Source: Prasinococcaceae sp. CCMP 1430
Taxonomy: Eukaryota > Prasinodermophyta > Palmophyllophyceae > Prasinococcales > Prasinococcaceae
DNA: 21,878 nucleotides
Reading direction: 5' to 3'
Assembly: GCA_013416795.1 (NCBI GenBank)
Contig: RQSC01000016.1
Location: forward strand, 257,559-279,436
In this document: in pieces, positions 15,893-21,878 of the stretch
How the letters are laid out: the number at the start of each line of letters is the position of its first letter
Position numbering within the stretch: position 1 is the first letter of the stretch
Notes under the pieces: generated by a model
The model's input: the letters and a program-made list of their open reading frames with translations, nothing else
The model's database searches: none
Told to the model about the DNA's origin: nothing
Made by a program: the position numbers and the translations under genes

Positions 15893-16276
15893 GCGCACAT
15901 GCACAGGTCCAATTACGGATGATTGGGTGGCACTCTTCGCGAGCGCGCGGGATGTAAGTCTGCGCCGCTGCTGTGAGGATGGAAGACCTCTGCAGTGGCG
16001 CGCATCGGGGGCGTGCCTGCCATCACCATCACACCAAGTGATACAGAGACGCCAGTGCCGCCCGCTGCGCGTGCGCCACAAAACAGACCAGCTTCTGCGC
16101 CCGCGCGTGAGCGCGCCTCAACGGTCGTATCTGGCACGCCCACCGCGGTAGCCACGCCCACCCCCACCCCTTCGTCCGCCGCGCCCGCCACGACCACGCC
16201 CACCACCGCCGCCGCCCTTCTGCTCGACAAGAATACGCCAGTGCGGCACGCGACCAATGCCACGGCGCCCGCGCCG
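15893..16276. other. Convergent intergenic region between acid phosphatase and PUS1
   Basis: The region is 384 bases long. The plus strand has a Thr/Pro/Ala-rich open stretch (15995-16306) that begins at GTG, not ATG. The minus strand has an open stretch to 15913 that could be an extended last exon of PUS1 if a 52-base intron at 16303-16354 is removed. Neither shows a conserved domain, so this is most simply 3' UTR of both genes. Confidence 0.45.
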
Positions 16277-17618
16277 TCAGCGAAGGGCTTCCTCATCCTG
16301 CGCTGAGGCGGGCGAGCACGGATGCACACGCGCGCGACCGCGCGCGCGCCGCACCTTGGGAAGGTAGTCCTCCACCTTGATGTTGCGGATGTGCTCTGGA
16401 CGCTTGTCGGGCTCGAGGAAGTACGGAAAGCTCGTGGTGTTCAGGCCCTTCAGGAAGAGGGCCACGGTGCCCTCGAGCACTTCGGTACGCGCCATGTGCG
16501 GGTACATGTGTTTGAGCTTGAAGGCGTCGGTTTGGTCTCGGTAGTCAGTCATTGAGAGCTCCCCACTGTCGTGGTGCCCTTGTCCCCACTTGTCATTGTA
16601 CGCCTTAAAGACGCACTCGTGCAGGAACAATCCTAGCTCGGGTGCGAGCGGCGTGTTGATGGGCACCGGCGAGCTCAGTGCCTCTTTCATGTAGTTTTCG
16701 CAGGCCGAGCCGCGCACGGTGGCCAGCATGGCACCAATCATCTTGCGAATTTGGTTGAGCATGAAGGACTGACCCAGGACGGTGCAGCGCACCAAGCGCA
16801 CGCCGCACACCTCGAAGGGCTCCGAGACGTCGAAACGCACCATGTAGCGCTTGGCGTTTGAGTCGGTGTACTTGACACGTGCGGCGAAGTTGTGGAAATT
16901 GTGCGTGCCCAAGTACTGCGAGAGCGTATCCTTGACGCGCTGGCGCACATCCTCGGTCCATTCCCAACCGCCCGCGGACTCCTCCTTGCGTAGCTCCTCC
17001 AGCTTGGCAGCATACCGTTCTTCCTCAGTCTTCCCATCGAATTCGTCCCCCTCCTGTTGCCGCGCCTGCTCCTCGCCCAATGCGCTCTTCCTGGCCTCGA
17101 ATGCCGCCACGCGCTCCTCACGCGAGAGCTTGGCGCACGCGTGCGGGTTGAAGGCGAACACCGGCAGCACGTACTCATACAGGCGGCGGTCGCATTGCTG
17201 CTTGGCGTTAAAGCCATTCGTCACTCGACGGATACCCAGCACACGCACGGTGTCGGGCAGCTTCGCGTTGATGCGCTCTCGAAGCGCGTCCATGGTAGCG
17301 CCCGCTTCCATCTGCATGCGCAGGGCCACCACCTGCCCCACGGCGCTTACGCCCTTGTCCGTGCGCGCTGCGCGCGACCACTGGACCTTGGCGGGGTCGC
17401 CGAAGTTCGAGTCAGAGATGACGCCTGCCTCGTGGAACGCGCGCTCGAGCTCAGACTCGATGGTCTTCTGCCCGGGGTTCCGCTGCATGCCAGCGTAGCC
17501 CAGCCCGACGTACGCGATGAACACGGCCACCTTACGCTTGGGCGCCTTTGCGGGTGCGTCTGTGTCGCCGTCCGCGGCCTCGTCGCCGCCCGCGGCGCCG
17601 CCCGCGGCGCCGCCCGCG
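16277..17618 (-). CDS. PUS1: tRNA pseudouridine synthase Pus1 (TruA family), 5' end unresolved
   Basis: The protein converts uridines to pseudouridine in tRNA anticodon arms and some other RNAs, in nucleus and mitochondria in the known family. The fold opens with KVAVFIAYVGLGYAGMQRNP; the catalytic Asp lies in SRAARTDKGVSAVGQVV (codon 17359-17357). Later come the substrate-pocket Tyr/Leu region (DRRLYEYVLPVF), HNFHNFAA, and the C-terminal FMLNQIRKMIGAML helix. It is closest to eukaryotic Pus1/Pus2, with the usual insert between the halves. The reading frame ends at TGA 16279-16277. The frame continues through the n at 17619 to an ATG at 17707, but bases beyond the n look like coding sequence on the other strand, so the true N-terminus is probably missing. 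Near the end, LPK is followed by GTGCGG...CCTCAG (16354-16303), a possible 52-base intron. Confidence 0.9.
17584..17618. repeat. GCCGCCCGCGGC tandem repeat ending at the n
   Basis: About three 12-base units run directly into the ambiguous base at 17619. On the minus strand they encode Gly-Gly-Ala-Ala repeats at the start of visible PUS1. Repeats like this commonly break assemblies, which fits the join proposed here. Confidence 0.7.
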
Positions 17619-17619
17619 N
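17619..17619. other. Single ambiguous base, probable collapsed gap
   Basis: One n lies between the truncated 5' part of minus-strand PUS1 and a plus-strand coding-like fragment, exactly where the shared promoter of two divergent genes should be. No promoter or start codon for either gene is present, so missing sequence is likely. Confidence 0.55.
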
Positions 17620-17620
17620 G

Positions 17621-17713
17621 CCCGGTTTCATCACCTCCAACCTCGTGGGCAAGGCCGCCGACGGCTCCCTCATCAAGGAGTTCTCGCCAACCGCGCTGCG
17701 CCGCCACCCGCGC
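17621..17713 (+). CDS. Probable internal exon of the downstream basic-protein gene, truncated at the n
   Basis: These 31 codons read PGFITSNLVGKAADG and then SLIKEFSPTALRRHPR. All but two end in G or C, as in confirmed genes of this window, whereas the minus-strand reading of the same bases has many A/T-ending codons. A GTGCGC donor follows at 17714. Joining it to the acceptor CGGCAG ending at 17886 is phase 0 and runs straight into the frame of the next gene, through His-Ser-Phe before its Met. I do not recognise the peptide. Confidence 0.5.
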
Positions 17714-17895
17714 GTGCGCGCGCGCAAGAGAGAGAGAGAAAGAAGGGTGGAGGACGGAGGAGGGAGTGGAGTGCGGGGTGGAGGGAGTGCGTTGGCGGCG
17801 GCTGCAGGCCCGGGGCCGCGGCGCAAAGCCGCGGTGGGCGGGCGCCGCTCCCCTGGCGCCAGCACCGGCCGAGGCACACGCGGCAGCACTCGTTC

Positions 17896-18711
17896 ATGGA
17901 TGCTGTTCCCCCGCCGCCCACGGTGAACTTCGGCGCGGCGGGCATCTGCGCCGTCCCCCTGCCTCCGGCCCTCGCGCCTGAGCCGAGGGCCGGTACGCTC
18001 GAGGATCAAGGGGCGGAGGTCCCGCCTCCCGGCTGTCCTTCTGCCGACGGCGGCGACACCAACTACGAGCATGTGCCGCGTGCGCAGCTCGTCGCCGACG
18101 CCGTGCGCAAGCGCGGCGCGGCGCTCGCATCGGCATCAGCCCCGAGGGACCGCCGCGCGGTCGCGCTGGAGCTGTGCGAGGAGGCGGAAGTCGGGGCAAG
18201 ACGCGAGGGGCTGTGGATAGACGACGGCAACGAGTCGCTCATGGACGTGATCATGGCTGTTGTGGACGGCCTCGAGACGCTGGACAAGCGCAGGGGCGGC
18301 GCCAGCGGCGGTGGCCCCGTGGCAAAGGCGTCTGCCGCGAAGCGAGCTTCCACGCACGCCAAGACCGGGCGAAAACGAGCCCGCATCAAGCAGTCAGACT
18401 GGACCATTGAGAACTACCACTCGACGTGGGAGCGGGCGCGGGAGGCGGCGGACGCGCTCGCCAACGCAGAGGGCCTCCTGTCGCTGGGCGGCACGAGCAC
18501 GCCGCCGGCGGCGCGCGCGATGAAGGGGTCCCTCAAGCGCAAATACAGGAAGTACAACGAATGCACGTTTTGCGGCCCCAAGCGCGCGCACCTGTGCACG
18601 CGAGCAATCGCCGCCGAGGAGCGCCGCGCATCCGAGGACGCCGAGTGGACGTTCGTGGTGCTGACATACGGCGAGCACGCCCCGCTGTCGGCGGCCGGCG
18701 ACGCGGTCTGA
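17896..18711 (+). CDS. Hypothetical basic protein with a CX2CX5HXC cluster
   Basis: From the ATG at 17896 the product is 271 residues and I do not recognise its family. The N-terminus is Pro/Ala-rich. A helical, acidic middle follows, with LVADAVRKRGAALASA and SLMDVIMAVVDGLETLDK. Then comes a strongly basic segment (KTGRKRARIK) that could be a nuclear localisation signal, and SDWTIENYHSTWERAREAAD. Near the end, ECTFCGPKRAHLC gives a CX2CX5HXC pattern able to hold a zinc ion, flanked by basic residues (SLKRKYRKYN). A nuclear, nucleic-acid-related role is only a guess. The gene probably has an exon at or before 17621-17713, so the ATG at 17896 may be internal. TGA at 18709-18711; it is convergent with the thioesterase gene, which ends at 18902. 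Confidence 0.6.
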   Translation: MDAVPPPPTVNFGAAGICAVPLPPALAPEPRAGTLEDQGAEVPPPGCPSADGGDTNYEHVPRAQLVADAVRKRGAALASASAPRDRRAVALELCEEAEVGARREGLWIDDGNESLMDVIMAVVDGLETLDKRRGGASGGGPVAKASAAKRASTHAKTGRKRARIKQSDWTIENYHSTWERAREAADALANAEGLLSLGGTSTPPAARAMKGSLKRKYRKYNECTFCGPKRAHLCTRAIAAEERRASEDAEWTFVVLTYGEHAPLSAAGDAV

Positions 18712-18742
18712 TTCGTCCACTGCCGCGTGTGCATGTGCGTGT

Positions 18743-18773
18743 GTGGTGGTGGTGGTGATGGTGGTGGTGGGGT
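18743..18773. repeat. Imperfect GGT trinucleotide microsatellite
   Basis: Roughly ten GGT units, interrupted by one GAT, lie in the 190-base region between two convergent genes. The stretch is preceded by GTGTGCATGTGCGTGTGT. It is presumably in a 3' UTR, and no function is evident. Confidence 0.8.
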
Positions 18774-18901
18774 GTCCGGGGCAGCGCGTGGCCGGCATCG
18801 CAGGCCTCCTGCGCGCGCGCCACGACAGCTGCCGGGCCCACCCCGCGCGCTCGCCTTCCCCTGGCTTCATGCACGCCCTCTTATTAATGAACTGGACAAC
18901 A

Positions 18902-20161
18902 CTACCCTCCGGCCTGCCCGCTCGCCTGGAAGGCGCGGGCCCGGGCGACCGCCCGCCGCCCTGCGAGGAAGCGCGCGACGTTCCTGTACCTGCGCGGACG
19001 CACGCGCCGCAGCGGCGCGCCCTCCTCGCCGCCCCCCTCCTCTGCGCCCCACCCGAACTCCTTCGCCCCTTCCTCTGTGGCGTCATCGACGCTGAATGTG
19101 TACCTGAACTCGTTGGTGGTGTGCCCCTCGCCTGTTCGCGGGTTGACGACCTCGGCGCTGACGGCAACAGCCATCGAGTTGCCCTCGACGTACGTGACCA
19201 GGGCACTCGTGCGCAGGATGGCGCCGATGGGCACCGGGTGCGTGAAGGTGATTTCATCGACGTGCCGCAGCACGGGCGGGCGCAGCGCGTGCAAGTGCCC
19301 GGTGCACCACGCGAGCTCGAAGGACTTGCGCATGAGCCAGCCGCCGAAGAGCTGGCCGTGACTGTTGCGGTCCTGCCCGTGCACCACCTGTACATTCTCA
19401 CACAGCGTGTTCTCGATATCCGTCCAGTGCCCGGGGATGCCGGCGTCCACGCCATCCTGCTGCTCGACGGGCGATGCCGACGCATGCACGAACGCAATCT
19501 CCTCGGCGGTGGGGGTTCCCCGCTCGCCCCGTTCCGCCTTGTACTGTCGATAGAGACGCTGCCCTTGCACGAGCAGCGCGCGCTCGTTGCTGCTCTCGGC
19601 GACCAGTGCGGGCACGCGCGGGGGCGGCGGCGCGACCTCACGGCCGCTGTGGTCCGCCGCCTCCGCCGGGCGCCGCACGAACACGAAGCGCGCGCCGCCG
19701 ACGCGCCGCGCAACCTCCCCATCGCTCCCGTCCTCGGGCGCGCGCACCGAATGCAACTCGAGTAGCACGTCCATGCTCGTGAGGCCCGCGCGGCACACCG
19801 CGCCGCGCAGCACGAGGTCGTCGCGCACGGTGGGCACGCCAGCGAGGCCGGGCCGGACTGCCTGGCCCGCCTCCTCCTTCTCTTGTCCCTGCTGCCGTTC
19901 GTGGGCGCGCTCGGAGACGCCCCACTCGATGTTGTCGACGGTGGCCGTCACTACATTGGCCGTCGGGTCGCCCGTGTGCCTCACGGCGATGTCAGCCGCG
20001 AACGTGTCCATCACCTCCATGACCGGGCCCACGCGCATGGCGTCGGTGCGGAATGCGCGGAACGCGTCGCGCAGCGCGGCGTCCGAGCTGAATGGCAGGC
20101 GCAGCTCGAGCCAGCTGCGCGAGGGCGGCACAGCATCCAGCCTCTGCGAGTACGTCTCCAT
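18902..20161 (-). CDS. Acyl-CoA thioesterase, ACOT9/10 type (two hotdog domains)
   Basis: The 419-residue frame from the ATG at 20161 has the two-hotdog layout of ACOT9-like thioesterases, which hydrolyse acyl-CoAs to fatty acid and CoA, in mitochondria in animals. The first hotdog follows SRSWLELRLPF (a family landmark) and includes MEVMDTFAADIAVRH. The second contains HGQLFGGWLMRKSFELAW, the conserved segment that packs against the central helix, then DEITFTHPVPIGAILR, typical of the fold's active-site strand. An Ala/Glu-rich linker joins them. The C-terminal Glu/Gly-rich tail ends in an Arg-rich stretch. The frame is open upstream to a GTG at 20212, and a small spliced 5' exon with presequence character is possible (20330-20259). 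TAG at 18904-18902. The gene lies directly downstream of the S28 peptidase, on the same strand. Confidence 0.87.
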   Translation of the reverse strand: METYSQRLDAVPPSRSWLELRLPFSSDAALRDAFRAFRTDAMRVGPVMEVMDTFAADIAVRHTGDPTANVVTATVDNIEWGVSERAHERQQGQEKEEAGQAVRPGLAGVPTVRDDLVLRGAVCRAGLTSMDVLLELHSVRAPEDGSDGEVARRVGGARFVFVRRPAEAADHSGREVAPPPPRVPALVAESSNERALLVQGQRLYRQYKAERGERGTPTAEEIAFVHASASPVEQQDGVDAGIPGHWTDIENTLCENVQVVHGQDRNSHGQLFGGWLMRKSFELAWCTGHLHALRPPVLRHVDEITFTHPVPIGAILRTSALVTYVEGNSMAVAVSAEVVNPRTGEGHTTNEFRYTFSVDDATEEGAKEFGWGAEEGGGEEGAPLRRVRPRRYRNVARFLAGRRAVARARAFQASGQAGG

Positions 20162-20350
20162 GTCGACAGGCACCCTCGCGGGTTGCCGCGCGCCGAGCCG
20201 CGCCCACCCCACCTACGCAGACCTCGCCTGCGGCACGTCCAACCGTTTTTTTAACTACCGCGGCAGCTCGAAGGACGGCGCGCTCCGGGGCGACGCGCGC
20301 GCCCTTGTGCGCGCGCTTGCGCGCACGCATGTATTCGACGCGCGCCCCGC

Positions 20351-21878
20351 CTACGTCGCGGCGACGCCGCGCTTCGCCTCGATCCACCTCGTGATGGCCG
20401 CCAGCTCGTAGCGTCGCGCCTCGACGGCGTCGGGGGGGTCCCTCTTGTGGGCGAACATGAGATCCAAGTGGTGCGCTCCGTTCGGCAGGACCACGGCCGT
20501 CACGTCGCGCGCGAGGCTCACATTCTTCGTCACGCCGCCGGCCGACCAGGGATCCAGCTCGCCGTTGCTGAACACGATGTTGGAGGCGCGGCTGAGGTCG
20601 CTCCCCCACCACGTCGTCGCCGCCCAGAGCGGCCGCGGCGTCACCCCCCACTGCGCCTGACACGACGCGAACGCCGCTGTCTGATTGTACGCGGACAGTG
20701 GGTAGAACATATCGGCCGCGGTGCCCTGCGTGAACGGCTGGTGCATCTCCGTGCACCACTGCCAATCCCAATTGCCGACACACGTGTCATCGCGGACGTC
20801 GGCGACGCTGGCGGCCGGCGCGTTGAAGAAGCAGCCCTCGCCTCCTGTGTTGTTGTAGTACACAGCGACGGCGGCGCGCAGCGCCTCGAAGAGGGGGGCG
20901 TCTTCGCCGGACGCGAGCGCCGGGTCGCGCAGCGGCTCGCACGCGGCTCGCACGGGCCACGCTGGCAGCAATGAGAGCCCGTGCATCAGGTAGGTCGACG
21001 GGTATGGGAAATTGCCCATGGCCAGCGTCGCCCAGGGAGCCTGCGCCCACGAGTTGAGCGCCGCGGCGGCCGCCGCGTCGCGCAGCGGCGCGCATGTGCG
21101 GAAGGCCTCCGCCAGGAGCGCGCGCCCCGCGGCGGTCTGACCCGCCTTGAGGATGCGCCGAAAGGCTTCCTTGGCGTTCGCCGCGCACGACGGCGCGGCG
21201 CCACCGGCAGCCTGCGCGTCGCGCGTCACCACCCTCATGAAGCCGTCGGCGTCGTACGCCGGCGTCAGCCCGAAGAAGCTCCAGATGGGCGCGCTCGCGC
21301 TTATGACGCCGTCCACCAAGTGCGGGAACTTCAAGCGAAACCACGCTGCCATCATGCCGCCGTAAGACCCGCCGAAGCCCACCACCGGCGTCACGCCGCG
21401 CCTTGCGCCTGGCAGCACGCTGTCCAGGCTCATAAGCACCGTCGCAAAGTCCGCCAGCGCCTGGTCGGTGGTGAGGTAGTTCAGGCACGACGGGTTGCGC
21501 GGCAGCGTGCCATTGGGCTCGGCGGGCGGCACCGTGCTCTCGCCGTAGTACCTGTGCTCCACGAACAGCAGCGCCGCACCCAGCCGGTCTGCGTTCTCCC
21601 ACATGAGGCCCGTGTGGTTGACGTAGAGCTCAACGTTGTCCTCATTGCCGAAGTAGAACAGCACGGGCCGCTGCGCGGGCGGCAGCGGCGACGCCTTCCA
21701 GCTCTTGACGCACAGGAAGTACCGCTGCCGAAAGCGGGGGGCCAGCGCGCCGCCCGCGGGCGGCGCGAACCCGAAGTGGTCGGTCGTCTGCGCGAACCAG
21801 CGCTCCTCGCACGACGACACATCTGCCAGCTGGTGCGCGGGCGCGCGCGGCGGCGCTCCGCCGCCCGCCGCGGCGAGC
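20351..21878 (-). CDS. Serine carboxypeptidase S28 family (Pro-X carboxypeptidase / DPP2 type), N-terminus beyond the window
   Basis: The frame runs from the right edge of the window to a TAG at 20353-20351, about 508 codons. Mature S28 enzymes begin close to the QTTDHF motif, seen here as WFAQTTDHFGF. They are lysosomal or secreted alpha/beta-hydrolases that cleave next to proline. The catalytic triad is complete: Ser in GFGGSYGG (codon 21367-21365), Asp in NGELDPW (codon 20554-20552) and His in NGAHHLDL (20473-20468). FVEHRYYGES and the APIWSFFGL segment are further family marks, and several N-X-S/T sites (NHT, NGT, NNT, NQT, NVS) fit a glycosylated secretory protein. A nominal GTG start at 21820 is not real; the open frame upstream has no ATG, so the signal peptide lies outside the window. 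Confidence 0.93.
   Translation of the reverse strand, partial: LAAAGGGAPPRAPAHQLADVSSCEERWFAQTTDHFGFAPPAGGALAPRFRQRYFLCVKSWKASPLPPAQRPVLFYFGNEDNVELYVNHTGLMWENADRLGAALLFVEHRYYGESTVPPAEPNGTLPRNPSCLNYLTTDQALADFATVLMSLDSVLPGARRGVTPVVGFGGSYGGMMAAWFRLKFPHLVDGVISASAPIWSFFGLTPAYDADGFMRVVTRDAQAAGGAAPSCAANAKEAFRRILKAGQTAAGRALLAEAFRTCAPLRDAAAAAALNSWAQAPWATLAMGNFPYPSTYLMHGLSLLPAWPVRAACEPLRDPALASGEDAPLFEALRAAVAVYYNNTGGEGCFFNAPAASVADVRDDTCVGNWDWQWCTEMHQPFTQGTAADMFYPLSAYNQTAAFASCQAQWGVTPRPLWAATTWWGSDLSRASNIVFSNGELDPWSAGGVTKNVSLARDVTAVVLPNGAHHLDLMFAHKRDPPDAVEARRYELAAITRWIEAKRGVAAT

Noticed and set aside
15995-16306. Thr/Pro/Ala-rich 103-codon plus-strand frame that looks mucin-like
   Set aside because: It begins at GTG, not ATG. 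I tested joining it to the acid phosphatase exon through the GTGAGC donor at its stop codon and the TGCAG acceptor at 15995, but the phases do not match. It also overlaps the PUS1 3' end.
17896-18711. CX2CX5HXC cluster as a retroviral-type zinc knuckle or a transposon gag
   Set aside because: The spacing does not match CX2CX4HX4C, and no reverse transcriptase, integrase or terminal repeats are near.

Overview
The window looks like nuclear DNA of a compact, very GC-rich unicellular eukaryote, probably a microalga or similar protist (haptophyte, pelagophyte or other stramenopile are the sort of lineages that fit). The reasons are a eukaryotic gene set (MEF2-type MADS-box factor, RING-H2 ubiquitin ligase, Sas10/Utp3 ribosome-biogenesis factor, Pus1, lysosomal-type Pro-X carboxypeptidase, a mitochondrial-type uL4 exon), at least one convincing spliceosomal intron with a GTGCGT donor, Kozak-like GCCATGG starts, long Ala/Gly/Arg-rich linkers and gene spacings from a few tens to several hundred bases. 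I cannot name the species from the sequence alone.

Layout, left to right: bifunctional proline dehydrogenase/P5C dehydrogenase (PutA type, +, 5' end open at the window edge); RING-H2 E3 ligase with N-terminal zinc ribbon (+); a gene-poor stretch with a diverged 131-bp tandem repeat and an orphan exon of mitochondrial-type ribosomal protein uL4 (-); MEF2-like MADS-box gene in two exons (+), convergent with SAS10/UTP3 (-), whose 5' end is lost in a 507-base run of N; a Tudor-Tudor-UBA protein (+); a predicted ER membrane protein with a luminal C2H2 finger and a C-terminal KKXX signal (+); a histidine acid phosphatase (+), convergent with PUS1 (-); a single n at 17619 that appears to stand for a missing divergent promoter region; an unrecognised basic protein with a CX2CX5HXC cluster (+), probably with an extra upstream exon; an ACOT9-type acyl-CoA thioesterase (-); and an S28 serine carboxypeptidase (-) running off the right edge.

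The genes do not form an operon or an obvious pathway. Several are housekeeping: nucleolar 18S rRNA processing (SAS10), tRNA pseudouridylation (PUS1), proline and acyl-CoA catabolism, and protein turnover. The most interesting items are the PutA fusion in a eukaryotic setting, the ER-type C2H2 membrane protein, the double-Tudor/UBA protein, the isolated uL4 exon next to a small repeat family, and the two single-n junctions (6561 and 17619), each next to a truncated coding fragment. I found no CRISPR array, recognisable transposase, rRNA or tRNA gene.
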